Of a DNA stretch of 64,000 bases, positions 22,961 through 33,727 are shown piece by piece (within the stretch, counting starts at the first letter, position 1; each line of letters opens with the position of its first letter). The position numbers were made by a program, and so were the translations under genes. Below the pieces are notes generated by a model. It was not told the origin of the DNA. It saw only the letters and a list, made by a program, of their open reading frames with translations, and made no database searches. The DNA comes from Dendrobium chrysotoxum (lineage: Eukaryota > Streptophyta > Magnoliopsida > Asparagales > Orchidaceae). Where the stretch lies: NCBI GenBank assembly GCA_019925795.1, contig CM034301.1, forward strand, positions 43,487,783-43,551,782. Reading direction: 5' to 3'.

Positions 22961-24557
22961 TGGTTTCACCTCCAATAAACTCCCACTGCTCTTTCTTTAA
23001 GAGCAGCAACTCTACATCACCATCATACAAAATTTTATGCAATCTTGTATTTTGATCAAAAGAATCAACACTGCCATCATAAAATCTCTGATTATCTAGC
23101 CACAAAATTTTTATCTTTGAACCAACAATTGTGTCATCCAAGTATTTCCTACGTTTCCATGGTCCAGAAGCCTCTTGTACGCCCTGAGCACGCTTCCATC
23201 TTGCTTTTATTTTACCTGTATCTTTAACATGGTTATAATCTTTAACCAAACCTTTCACCATAGAGTTTTTAGAGAAGAGAACTTCCTTTAATTTCAATTC
23301 TTTGTCTTCAGCCTCAGCATTAACTCTTTTTTGCTTCTTAGTGCTAGCACTTCGCTTGCTTTTCGAGAATCTCATTCTAACTTTTTTTAGATCCATTTCT
23401 ACCTCCATTACTTGGAAGCTTTTTGTTAGAATTACTCCGAGCTCTTTTCTTATTACCAATTCCATATTGATCATTGCTAATTGACAACTGCAATGAAGCA
23501 TTTCATCCTCCTTTGTGAGAACTTAGATCTAGTATTCTATCAAGCTTTGTTGTACCTGAATCCAAGCTATGTTCAATATCAACTCTAGATTTATCATTAG
23601 TGAAATTCATCCTTTTGCTTTGCAGCCATGGAATCATCATTCCCATTCTGAAAAGATTCATTATTTGTCAGTGGTTTGAAAGATCGGTTTGCAGCAGAAC
23701 AGATCCTTCTGAATGAAAATTTTCACTTCTTGTTGTGCAGATCCCTGAGGCTAGTCATCATAAAGGAACCGCTTAGATAATTTATGGTCAGCTTCTTGAT
23801 TTTCACCAGAAGCATTCATTTCATTCTATATAGAATTGTCAAGTTTCCCCTGAAATATAGCAGCAACAATTTTGTTGTAATCACTCAACAGAGCACCATT
23901 GCCATGAAAAACTTAGCCAAATAAGGCTTTAGCTTCAAAGGAACAGTTAACAAGCACTTTCTCAGCTAGCTTCTTGGCTGTGTCCAACAAACATGAAAGA
24001 AGTTGTGCAGAAATACTTTCAGTCTCCTCCAAAACAAGTGTTATGATAGTCTACATTGAGGATAGGACTGTATCAGAATGCTTTGACCTTATTGTCTTCT
24101 GAAAATGCTGAAACATTTTCAATATCAAATCATCACAATCAAAATCTAACATCAAAACATAGGATCGGACCTTTGCAACAATTTCAAGTATTGAAACTCT
24201 CTTAGGAAATGAATGGCTTAACATCTCATCCAAATTTTTAAAAACTCCAACAATCAGTCCAAATATCCCCTTCTTTATATCATCATCATATGGAGCATCT
24301 GGTGTTGTTATTCTTGTTATTTCACTAAGACAAGATGCGATGGAAACATTCACATCCATGTCTAAGTGCCCCAGAAGATCCTTGGCAATCAATGCCTTCA
24401 TAACAGGCTTAATAGCGGTCAACACCGAAATAGATGGAGATTGCTCCATTCCCAGAAGTAGCAGAAGTTGTTGTAAATCGAATGAAGGAGACGTCAACTT
24501 ATTCCTGATGTCATTAACCCCATCCTCCAGCATTAAATCATCAGGCGACATTTGCAC
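22944..24557 (-). pseudogene. Captured, broken PDS5-like cohesin cofactor copy
   Basis: PDS5 proteins bind cohesin and regulate sister-chromatid cohesion. The right part (24557-24051, about 168 codons) matches the N-terminal HEAT-repeat region of plant PDS5 proteins: KDLLGHLDMDVNVSIASCLS, EITRITTPDAPYDDD, AKVRSYVLMLDFDCDDLILK. Similarity continues past a stop (VLEETESISAQLL, ARKLGEK-like KKLAEKVLVNCS). The left part (23501-22944) ends in the Tudor-like C-terminal domain (GSKIKILWLDNQRFYDGSVD, then KKEQWEF). The PDS5 middle is missing, stops and frameshifts are numerous, and no introns interrupt the readable parts, consistent with capture from spliced RNA. It is a pseudogene. Family assignment is from memory of the motifs. 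Confidence 0.8.
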
Positions 24558-25411
24558 AAATGTGCACTAGAGAGGCCGCAGGTACGGCAATAAGGGTTCC
24601 AAGTTCTTGGTCCCTTTCAGGCGGGCACAAAGCCACCAACCAAGCATTCGGCTCTTCCTAGGCACGCACGCAAAAAAAACTCCTGCATGACTCCTAACAC
24701 TAGGTTCTGCTTTCGTGTAGGAAAGAACGCACGCACAGAGGCTCGACCTCCTTCGCGCGTACGAGGGTTCATGCTTGCTCCTCTCCGCTCGGCTTCCAAG
24801 AAGAGACACACAAAGCAGACGACCAAGAGGAGCGTCGCTCCTCTCTCGATCGTACGCAGGGATGAAGACTGAACCTGATGCCGCCATTCCCAAAAGGAGG
24901 TGCTGACCGTTGTCCAGATGCACGCTCCTGCGCTCAACTTCTCCCGCTTCTGCTCAGTCGACACTGGAAGTCACATGCAAGAACGAAAACCAAACCCGAT
25001 GCCACCGTTCGCGGGAGGTCCTAGCCATTGTCTAGATGCACATTTCTCATCTTGTGCAGTCGCACGTATGCGAGAGGAGGGTTTCGCTCGGCTCCACTTA
25101 GTTCCGCCCCAGACACACGCAAGAGGAGCGCTCTCGCTCGATCTCTCCTCAATTTTGGATGCACGAGAGATTCCTGTCTCCGCTTCTTCTAGCCGCAAGC
25201 ACAAAACAGAGGGCATGAGTTATTTGGACCGCTCAACTCTTGTTCAATCTCCAGCCGCAATGAAGGTTGCTTGCTCCCATTGGCTTCCTTAGATTCTTAT
25301 ACCCCAGGGATTCCGGCAATGAAGGTCGATGGAACCGTGGAAGGACCAGTATTCCTCATAATTCCGGCAATGGAGGCCGGTAGTGGGAATCTAGCTCTTA
25401 TACCATGTTAA
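24558..25411 (-). other. GC-rich leader of the PDS5-carrying element
   Basis: Non-coding sequence between the PBS and the captured gene. It includes two diverged tandem copies of a roughly 120-bp unit (GATGCCGCCATTCCC near 24879 and GATGCCACCGTTCGC near 24999, each followed by TTGTCCAGATGCAC or TTGTCTAGATGCAC). Open frames here are by-products of GC content. Confidence 0.6.
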
Positions 25412-25518
25412 ATTTAGAAAATTGGAGAGGAAAAAGGCTTAATTTTATTATACAAAACTATCCATATTTATATATCTATACAATATATCTTAATAAAGAA
25501 ACAACTATAGAATCATGC
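25412..25518 (-). repeat. Truncated 5' LTR of the PDS5-carrying element
   Basis: Only the PBS-proximal 107 bp of the LTR remain. It matches 22505 to about 22625, then stops abruptly at AATCATGC, where gypsy gag sequence begins. Confidence 0.8.
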
Positions 25519-25963
25519 GTATTTGGGGGTCTAAGGTGTCATGCAAAATGTTGTACCACCTAAAGTAACTATCCATATCCTTGAGCCAATCTAGAAAAAC
25601 TTGGGAGTCTAAGGTGCCATCAAAGGAAGGGGCATCTATACGGATGTTCTTAAGTAATTGGGCGTCGTTATCTCTCCCATTTGGGTCATGTCCTATAGGT
25701 TCACAGTTGGGCCTTTGCTTGTTATATCGGTAAGGATCTCGGGGTGGTCCTTCATCAACTCGAGCTTCCTCGACATAGGGAGAATGAGATCTAGAAGGAG
25801 TGTAAATCGTGGGATTTCCTAAACGTTCGATGTTGTCAAGTCGTTCTCCAGCTTGTTGCCTAAAGTCAATTAATTCACCCTGGGTGTCTCTAAGTTGTTG
25901 GGTAACGGTACCTAACTGACCTACAATAAAGTCCAAAGTACGCTGAATTTGTTCCGGGTCCAT
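25519..25963 (-). pseudogene. Ty3/gypsy gag, truncated
   Basis: Starts MDPEQIQRTLDFIVGQLGTV with a predicted coiled coil (TQQLRDTQGELIDFRQQ). The capsid start DAPSFDGTLDSQVFLDWLKD follows near residue 115, then MDSYFRWYNI. It is a standard plant gypsy gag opening, cut off at the junction with the copia LTR fragment after about 148 codons. The protease and pol that should follow are missing. Confidence 0.85.
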
Positions 25964-26191
25964 TGGAACACACTGGGTGACACTTAGAGATGTTAAGGAA
26001 TAGGGGGGGCAGCACCTAAACCTATATGCTAACACACCTAGAGCTCACTAAATGATGTAGAGATGTAGTGGACAGCAAACAACAATATTGTGAATGTTTT
26101 ATGCAGAGGTGAATACAGCCTAAGACGTCTATTAAATGTGTATGAAGGGGATCCCTAAATGACTAGCATGCGACCATGCTCTGATACCAAG

Positions 26192-27949
26192 ATAATGTGA
26201 AACATGTATGAGAACAAGAATTGTTTAAGAATTTAATAATAATTTGAAAAGCTTTGTCAATTTCAAACTTTATGTTTCGCCAAGTTAAACTCAAGAATTT
26301 TCAATTAGAAGTTGTGTAATAGCATTCGATTACGAACTAGATTAGAAGGATGCTTGAAAATAACAAGAATAAAGTAAAGCTAATGCAATGAATAACAAAA
26401 ATCCACGGTTTAACAATTAGAAATGTTCACCTTGAGTTCCCTCACTCTCACTCATGAAAGTAGTGTCTTATTGGAGATAGAATATCAACAAACTTAGTGA
26501 TGCCACTAAGAGACAGGAGATGCCTACAGTATTGCTCGCTGGAGAAGTAGCCGGAGGGGGAGAAGTTGGTGGACGTCCAATAAGTCGCCAATATCTGGAT
26601 GGTAGTTGCTCGTCGAGAGTCTCGACCAAGTTGAAGAGGATGCGGTTGACGTCGACGAAATCTTCTATCTCCCAATTGGGGTCAAAGAAAGGCGATTGAA
26701 AAATGTCTATTTGTCCTTGTGAATCATACGCAAATTCATGGTCGACGTCAGGATCGGCCATACATGGAGAATAGGCCGGTGGGTGGAGCTTGATCCTTGG
26801 TGGTGCTTAACGTGGGAGAGAAGAGAAGAGGTGGAGGGAGGAGGCCTTGGGGAATTTCGGATAGGGTGGCAGTGGAAGGTTCTGGGTTTGGGCTAAGGGG
26901 CGGGGAAATAATTTAGAAAATTCTAAATTTAATTTCAATTTTTCCAGAGGGAAAGGATTAATTTGAATTCAAATTATCCCAAATAAGGCTATGGGGGCCG
27001 GCGGCTTAGGAGGGGTTTATGGGTTATCAATTTGAGTTGGGGGTTTAATTGGAGAGAGAAAAGGCAAGGGGAAAGGGCCGGCCATATGAGGAGGAAGAGG
27101 GGATGTCTAGGTTCAATGTATGTGGGCCCTTGACTTTAATTAGGGATTGAAATCAAATCTAAAATCTGAAATCAGATTTGATTTAAATAAAGGGGTTTCC
27201 TAAATTAGTTTTATTAATAAGGAAAGAGTTTAAATTCAAATATTGATTTGAATTCAAATAGGAAACTTTCCTAATCAATAAGAAGCTATTTTAGGAAAGT
27301 GATTAAGAGGAATTTAAATTTTGAAATTCAAAATTCATGGGGGTCTTTGGAGGGGCGGCCGGCGGCAAGGGGCTAAGAGGAGGCCGGTGGTGAGGGGCTT
27401 TGGTGGGGCGGCCGGCGGTTAGAGGAATCAACGGGTGGCCGGCGGCTATGGGGTGGGAAGGGGCTCGGTTAGGGAAGAAGAGGAGGGGAGGATGGGGGAG
27501 AGCAGGCCGGCGGGTGTGGGGAAGAGGGGAGGTGGCCGGATGTACGGAAAGGAAAAGAAGAAAAAAAAAAAGATGAACCGCGAGTCTCGGACTCTTCCAA
27601 AGACTAACAGGTATTGCAATCACCCCCACCTAGGGTTCTCTTTCTTCTCTCAAAGCTCACAATAATGAAGAGGAGAAAAGCTCAAAATTTTATTCATCAA
27701 ATCAACATCATCATACAATGAAAAGACCTCTATATATAGGACTTAATAATAAAAGAAAAACTAAAGACTCAAATGCCCTCGGGACTACAATAAGAACTCA
27801 CTACCCATAGGGTAAAATAGGAAAAGCTGAAATGCAAAAATAAACAACACACAAAAATATATCAAAAGTAGAGGCTCCGAATCATAGCCGTCGATCTACG
27901 ATTCTTCCGATGATACACATGTCGAAATCTCTGGCTGATGTCCTCATCA
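26192..27949 (-). repeat. 5' LTR of gypsy family A
   Basis: 1,758 bp. Right end CCTCATCA, left end next to the PBS. It is GC-rich around 27340-27540 and AT-rich elsewhere. It shares the ATCTACGATTC and GATGTCCTCATCA blocks and a small ORF with the solo LTR at 10886-13360. Confidence 0.85.
26468..26761 (-). CDS. Small ORF inside LTR family A (copy 2), unknown function
   Basis: A 97-codon frame beginning MADPDVDHEFAYDSQGQIDI, the counterpart of 11150-11446. Shared blocks are SPFFDPNWEI, RILFNL, QLPSRYW, PPTSPPP and a hydrophobic tail CLLVASLSLLIFYL. No known domain recognised. Its place near the PBS end of the LTR puts it in the leader of the element's RNA. Confidence 0.4.
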   Translation of the reverse strand: MADPDVDHEFAYDSQGQIDIFQSPFFDPNWEIEDFVDVNRILFNLVETLDEQLPSRYWRLIGRPPTSPPPATSPASNTVGISCLLVASLSLLIFYLQ

Positions 27950-28089
27950 TTGCATCTCCACTGTTCAGGTTATTCTTGAATTAAATAGTAGTGGTTTAGA
28001 CAAATATTTTGGAAGAGATAAAACTTTGTATATATTTTAGACAAAAAATGAATATATATGTAAAAAGTTTGCAAAAAATGTATGACTAG

Positions 28090-28640
28090 CCAAAAATGGT
28101 ATAGAAGAAGACATGACTTTCGATTATACCAACCCATGCAAATTTTGAACCATCCCAAGGTAATGCATAAGCATGAATTTTGTGGTTGGATTACCAAGGC
28201 ACAAAGATCTGATAACTTCATCTTTGTAAACGTTGATCGCTTCATCAAAATGGCTCATCTTGTTCCCTATAAGAATGGCATAGTTGCCTTCAATTTTGCA
28301 GAACTTTTCTTTAAGTAAAATTTTGTGAAGATTTGTGATATGCCAAAGCGCATCACTTGGGAACGAAACATGCAATTTGTAAACTACTTTTAAAGGATGT
28401 TGTGGAAGTTTCTAAATGCTTGAAACAAATTACCAAGTACTTATCATGCCCAAAATTATGGGTGGTCAACCAATCTCCTGGTGACACACATTGTTGCCAT
28501 CCAAGTGAACACCAACAACAATGGAATGAAGTCATCCCTCAAGCCAGGTTTGTCTACAACACAAAATGCTGATCAAGACAAAGTTCACATCCAAAGTGGA
28601 ATATGGAAGAACATATGACAATATGCACCAACTTCATGTT
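28090..28640 (+). pseudogene. Decayed gypsy integrase remnant
   Basis: Plus-strand wording NHPKVMHKHEFCGWITKAQ and NFIFVNVDRFIKMAHLVPYK, followed by FNFAELFF, corresponds to the integrase core (VVVDRFSKMAHFIP-type). Further on, QQQWNEVIPQARFVYNT matches the later core segment. The middle with the second catalytic Asp is scrambled. No LTR is attached. It lies in Sec24 intron 1. Confidence 0.7.
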
Positions 28641-29901
28641 TAATAAGAGAAGGTTGATGCAAAGGAACTAGCAAAAAACATCAAATAAGTTCACCAACTA
28701 AAAAGACAAAAAAATAGTATAAGAACTCCGAGAATAACATTGATGCACAAAATCTACAATTGGAGTAGAAATAAAGTGGCATGATGATGGTGCATTTTCA
28801 AAAGAGATATTTCAACAAGCAACTAACACAAACATAACGAGAAGAACATCGATTTGCGACAGAGATTGATGATATTTCAACTAAATGCATGCCAAATATA
28901 ATTACCAGTAGGGATAGGTTATAGTCAAGCATTCAACATATCATATTTGTATCCATTCACTAATGATTCCAAACCAACTTGTGAAATTTGATGTTGAGTT
29001 TTATCATGGATGGGAACATAGTGGAACCAAGAACATCAAGAATTACCTTTTGTGTTGGGTTTAAAAAAAGTGTGAGCCTTCTTTCAAGGGTGAACGAGTG
29101 TCTATTATTTGGGTGTGAACTCCCAACCAAATTGCGTAAATTTCTTGAATGCCGTTAATAGAATCCTTCCCAATCTCTTCCATTCTTATCTCCAATTTGG
29201 GCCACCACATCGACACAAATTCAGTACCTATCAAACTAAGAGACCTTGCCTGCAGTATCTAATGCAACAAGGGGCAATGAGGCATCCTATTTAACACAAC
29301 TCATAGCCATAACCATTCTTGGAAGTATATATGGTAGAGAAGTAAAAAAAATAGGCACAACCTAAATAGTTTCAGCAATAACAGCAATCTTCGGAAAAAA
29401 AAAAGGACAAGCTCGGAATTCATAAGCATATCTAAAAATTTTTACATATAGAATCACCGGGCATATATAATCTAAAAACTAAATCCATTCTAGTAACGCG
29501 CAACCAGACCAATTAACCTGACGGAAAAAAATACATTTTTAAGCAAATTAACCAGCATATCCCAAGCGATACAATTATTGCATTAACATGCACCTCTAAT
29601 AAGTTCACAGGAGAAAGTCTAAAGCAACAGTAGAGAACTAGTTCTCTCGAACCATCCAACAAGAGGATAACATAAGCATAATCAGCACAGATGCCGAATA
29701 AGACCAAACTAAATAGCGCTTCCACACACTGCTCTCCTATCCTAAATAACCAATTATAACATCAACAGATGCTCATAGCTAAAACAAGTAACAAGGCCCG
29801 GCATATTCAGCTACAAACAATCTAAACCAAACAAATCCAGCTCCTAGATAACAAGTTGCAGTTTAAACCATAAACAGCATGCGCATGGCAAACCAACTCA
29901 C
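28641..29901. other. Sec24 intron 1, 5' part
   Basis: AT-rich intron sequence, with pol-derived decay at its left side and an old dispersed repeat near 29055-29170 related to 21648-21740. No exon recognised. Confidence 0.5.
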
Positions 29902-30795
29902 CGGGCGAGGCTGCTGCTGTTGCCAAACAGGAGGCGATCCAAATGGTGGAGCAGCACCAGGAGGAAGAGGCTGCCGCAGCCCTGAGTACTGCACCATCTG
30001 CGGCTGTCCCATGTACGGCAGTGATGGCGGACCTCCCATCAAGGGCTGCGACGGCGTACCTCCCATCAAGGGTTGCGATGGTGGCCCACCCATCAAAGGC
30101 TGGCGTGGCGGACCTCCCGTCAAAGGCTGAGATGGCGGACCTCCCGTCAAGGGCTGAGATGGCGGAACTCCCGTCAAGGGCTGAGATGGCGGACCTCCCG
30201 TCAAGGGCTGCGATGGCGGACCTCCCGCCAAGGGCTGCGATGGCGGACCTCCCGCCAAATGATGCGATGGTTGGCCTCCCATAAAGGGATGCAACTGTGG
30301 AGGGCTGCTAACAAGAGAAGGAGGAGCCATCGGAACACCAGCAGCTGGAGCAGAAAAAGAGGAAGTGTAGAACGACGGTGGCACCAAATCATTCGCCGGC
30401 GATCCGGCGGAAGGGCTTCCTGGGACAGCGCGAGAACCCTGGGTTGGGATCGTAGGAGCAGGCTCCCTCAAAGTAGCCTGGGTAGGAAATCGGGGACCGG
30501 ATACGCCAATGGATGGTGGGCCGTTGGATATGGCCGGCGGCTGCTGAAATTGGGGCCGACTGGGAAGTGATTGAGGGGGAGGACCTGGGCGAGATCCGCC
30601 TGAGGCGGGCACGGAAATGCCGGAGAAAAATGAAGGAGGACCGGATGGGGCAGAGGGGCGCCCGATCTGGAGATTCTGCATGGCCCCCGGGAGCGAGGAG
30701 GCTGGACTAGGGTTAGGGGAGGGGTTCGCGATGGACGGAGGATAGTAGCCGGGTCGAGGCCGCGACGGGCCGCCGGGCGGGAAGGAGGAAGCCAT
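29902..30795 (-). CDS. SEC24: Sec24-like exon 1: Pro/Gly-rich N-terminal region
   Basis: First coding exon, 298 codons, ending in phase 0 at a good donor (CCCG|GTGAGT). I start at MASSFPPGG because its ATG is followed by G and sits in a favourable context. An in-frame ATG 63 bases upstream (position 30858) would add 21 Arg/Ser-rich residues and cannot be excluded. The encoded region is disordered and rich in Pro, Gly and Ser, as is usual for Sec24 N termini, which bind Sec23 and regulators. It contains about ten copies of a nine-residue repeat of the type GGPPSQPLT or GGPPSQPLM near residues 175-265. No catalytic or metal-binding motif lies here. Confidence 0.9.
30020..30270 (-). repeat. 27-bp coding minisatellite in Sec24 exon 1
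   Basis: About nine to ten tandem copies of a 27-base unit, seen on the plus strand as GGCGGACCTCCCGTCAAGGG with small variants, encoding GGPPSQPLT/M/A. All changes keep the frame. Confidence 0.9.
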
Positions 30796-31160
30796 GGATA
30801 CCGACGAGGAGAGAAAAGGAGAGGGTGGAGATCGGGATCTATATGACCTCCGAGACAATAACGAGAAAGGATGGCGGTCGAATCGGAAAGAAAGAGTTAT
30901 GATGCGGTGATGTGGTCGGGCGTATAGTCGCGTAACGCGTGGATTTAATATGGCGTGGGCTTGGATGGAAACTTGGGTGCGGTCGTCAGGTGAAGAAACA
31001 TTCGAACATTTTTTTTATTGTATATTTGTATCAAATAAGATAAATTCATGCGTATATTAAATACATAAGAGGCAAAACTCATAACCGATACATCCAGATG
31101 AGCTGCGTCATTAAAGACAGCCGAGTGTGAAAGATCATAGTTATAAAAAGAATTAATGTG
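30796..31160 (-). promoter_or_regulatory. Likely promoter and 5' UTR region of the Sec24-like gene
   Basis: This region lies directly upstream of the start codon. A pyrimidine-rich stretch on the minus strand (TCTTTCTTTCCG, about 30890) and a weak TATA-like GACTATACG (about 30930) are the only candidate elements I see. Transcription start not determined. Confidence 0.4.
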
Positions 31161-31996
31161 CACAATTAAATGGCGAAGCCAAAAATTTTTAAAGGAAACC
31201 TAATTTTAATTTTATTTTAACTGATTTTTATAATTAGATTCAATTAATCATTTTATTATTTATACATATTATAAAAAATTAATATACTTCATTAATATAT
31301 ACTTATAAATTTCATTCATTTTTTTTTTTTGAAACCGCTTATGAAAAGCTCTTCGATGCAGGCTATTTGGAGGGGGAGGCGCGTGCCCCCCCTCCCCCCT
31401 CAATAAAATTTTAGCAAATTCTCATCACTATTGAAATCATATGAAAATATTTAATTAATTAAGAACAAATATTATTCAAATCTTAAGTGAACGTGAGTTG
31501 TTTTTATTAAAAAATGAGCACTTAAATAAGACATTATTAGATAAATACCAACAAGATCAAATAAAATTCAAATTAAATATTATTAGAAAAATTAATAAGA
31601 TAGTTGAAGAAGATTTTGATGAAATTTATTCAATACTCAAATAAAGTTTGCACTTATTAGTATGATATAACAGAATCGAATGATAATTGTTATAACCAAA
31701 AAAATAAACAAAACACAACATAGGATAAATTTTAATATAAAAACTTCTATTAAATTAAAATTACCATAATAATTTACAGTAAAAGGCTAGCATAAGCACA
31801 GGAGTTATAATATAATAGATATAATTTTTTATACAATTTAATATAATAACAATATCTACCAGCAATAATCGGAAGTTTTCCAGATCATGATCGAATCATG
31901 ATGAAACCTTCTTCGACTATTATTCGATCCAACTTTCAAAATATAAAAAAAATGTATAAAATTTAAATAATATTTGATCTGAACATGTTTCATTTA
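31161..31996. other. AT-rich intergenic stretch with possible hAT-related fragments
   Basis: Holds a TGGCGAAGCCAAAAATTTTT-like motif at 31170, similar to ends of some hAT (Tip100-type) elements, and a striking GC block GGGGGAGGCGCGTGCCCCCC near 31370. I cannot define an element's borders. Confidence 0.3.
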
Positions 31997-32116
31997 GGTT
32001 TCGTTTGGAACGACTTTCTTACTGCTTCTTAAAGCAATTTTTTAATACAAATTTTAAAACTTTTGTACTAAAAAGCTACTTTAAGAAGCAATAAGAAAGC
32101 CGCCTCAAATGAAGCC
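31997..32116. mobile_element. Tourist-like MITE (120 bp)
   Basis: The two halves are inverted copies over about 40 bp: GACTTTCTTACTGCTTCTTA on the left and its near-inverse on the right. It is flanked by TTA at 31994-31996 and 32117-32119, the target duplication of PIF/Harbinger elements. No coding capacity. Confidence 0.85.
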
Positions 32117-32641
32117 TTAATGTCAGAATAAGTTTTGAGAAGCGTTCAAATTTTGTAATCTCATGTCTAATATCACTTATGTGTTTAGGATTAAGAGTAT
32201 AAACATATAATATCGCAGACAGAAAGTTGGACAAATATATGACATCACTAATATTCAAACGATAGCAACCAACTAACCAGAGACATAGATGAAAACTTTG
32301 TATTGAAACTTTGCCTCGTATTTTTTTACTAGCAAATGAGAATTGCCAGAGAAGAATATGCCACTAAGAATAGGAGGGGTCAAACAACTTCTTGCTCAAA
32401 TAGTCGCTATAGTACCATGGCTAACTTATTTTTGATTCAATGCGATCTTTCGGACATATTTCCCTAATAATGAAATTTCAAGTCTATTTCGCAAAATTTG
32501 AATCTTGTGAGCCATATGAACTCAAATTTCTTTGTTTACAGCTTTATTATAACTAATATGAATTATATTTATTTATATTTTTTTAAAACTTAATATCATA
32601 ATTATTTTGTGCTATAAACTTGAACATATATATATATATAT
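32117..32641. other. Intergenic stretch, nothing recognised
   Basis: AT-rich sequence ending in a short TA run (32626-32641) at the border of the next LTR. Confidence 0.5.
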
Positions 32642-33675
32642 TGATGTGTCATGATAAAATCATCTTGATCCGGCACGAATCTCGAGGCAATTTTAGTTTG
32701 GAAGCTTCAAAAATTAAATCCGGGATCATCTGAACTCCGATTTCAACAAACTTATAGTCGAACTGAGCATCTCAGAAATACGAACCTAACGACACCAAAT
32801 TCAACTCAATCCGAGTCCAAATAGGTCCAAATCAAGGACCCGAAGCACATTTGGAAGGTTCAATCCACAATTTGGATTACCAAACGGTTTCCAAATAGTA
32901 CATGCTTATAGTCAAATCGAGCGGCTCGACGAGACGAATCCAACGATCCTAAGATCATCAAATTCTGATATCATTAAGACCTTCAAATGTCTGATAAACG
33001 GTTCATGATCAAAGGATTCAATATCGGCCGTCCATTCAAAACACTCCGTATTAGCCCATGATCTCTCATCTATTTACTGCTCATGCCATCCACAAAAAAC
33101 TATAAATAGCCCCTCATTTCTCTTAAGAGGGGACCAAGCCAAAAGAAGAAGAAAAGAAGAAGAGAAGAAGAAGAAGAGAGGAAACTCCTCCTCGACCACC
33201 GCCAGAATTCTGCCCTACGCCTGAATCACGCCGGAATTTTGTCTTACACCGGAATTCTGTTGTCACACCTGAGCGAAGTCAGAATTCTTGCCAAGTAAAA
33301 TCAGAACTCTGTTCTACACCGGAATTCTCTTAAACGACGCCGGAATTCTATTCGACCTCCGAAGGACGCCAACATTCAGCCTGATTTCTAAGTAACGCAG
33401 GAACGTTATTTGACATTGTAACTGTCTACTCCTAAAGAGATTCATTGTAATCTAATCGTCCTAAGTTTTTAAGGACGATTCATCTCTTGTATTCCAAGAA
33501 AATGCTAGTGGATCTTTTTCAACTGGGCGCGGCCCCGTGGTTTTTTCCCTTTACAGGGTTTTCCACGTACACATACTAGTGTTCTTTTATTTTCTATTTG
33601 TGCGCCGAATATCCGTTCAATGCTAAGACGCAATTTTTCTAAATTCTATCGCCGCGTATATTCGAGTCCGCAACA
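32642..33675 (+). repeat. 5' LTR of the Tat gag-only element
   Basis: About 1,034 bp, from TGATGTGTCATGA to GAGTCCGCAACA just before the PBS. The left border is inferred from the terminal TG and is uncertain by a few bases. It contains a TATA box and, downstream of it, repeated CGCCGGAATTCT-like motifs. Confidence 0.65.
33101..33108 (+). promoter_or_regulatory. TATA box of the Tat gag-only element
   Basis: TATAAATA inside the LTR, about 575 bp before its end. It places the transcription start near 33135. Confidence 0.7.
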
Positions 33676-33727
33676 GTTTGGCGCCGTCTGTGAGAAACAC
33701 TCTCACACGCTTCTAAATATTATTTCA

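Larger units (their letters stand above)
22505..25518 (-). mobile_element. Copia-type LTR element carrying a captured PDS5 fragment
   Basis: On the minus strand, a partial 5' LTR (25412-25518) is followed by TGGTATAAGAGC (PBS-like, 25411-25400), a GC-rich leader, broken PDS5-like coding sequence (about 24557-22944), a short copia pol end, the purine tract CTTGAGGGGGAG and a 321-bp 3' LTR. Gag, integrase and reverse transcriptase are absent, so the host-gene piece replaces the element's own genes. The LTRs share TACAAAACTATCC, ATTTATATATCTATAC and CTTAATAAAGAAAC. The element sits in Sec24 intron 1. Confidence 0.85.
25519..27949 (-). mobile_element. Truncated gypsy element of family A: LTR, PBS and gag start
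   Basis: On the minus strand: LTR 27949-26192, then TGGTATCAGAGCATGG (26189-26174, a tRNA-Met PBS), a leader, and gag from 25963 to the break at 25519. The rest of gag, pol and the 3' LTR are gone. A diverged solo copy of the same LTR is at 10886-13360. Confidence 0.85.
1768..30795 (-). other. SEC24: Sec24-type COPII coat gene, 5' seven exons (gene span)
   Basis: This is the span of one split protein-coding gene on the minus strand; its 3' part lies beyond base 1. Sec24 is the cargo-selecting subunit of the COPII coat. It pairs with Sec23 on Sar1-coated ER exit sites and packages proteins for transport to the Golgi. Seven exons join in frame to give 555 residues: a low-complexity Pro/Gly/Ser N terminus, the conserved start of the core with GNCSPR and MRCT motifs, a four-cysteine zinc finger, and the start of the trunk (DPMPAVFFFLVDVSM). 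The core resembles the Sec24 C/D-type branch (plant CEF-like) more than Arabidopsis SEC24A, judged from memory of the families. Introns 1 and 4 are 8.9 and 13.6 kb and full of transposons, yet every splice site seen is GT/AG. I see no stop codons or frameshifts in the exons. Confidence 0.93.

Noticed and set aside
24557..25300. Overlapping frames in the GC-rich leader of the PDS5-carrying element
   Set aside because: Open on both strands, repetitive, and without protein similarity that I recognise.
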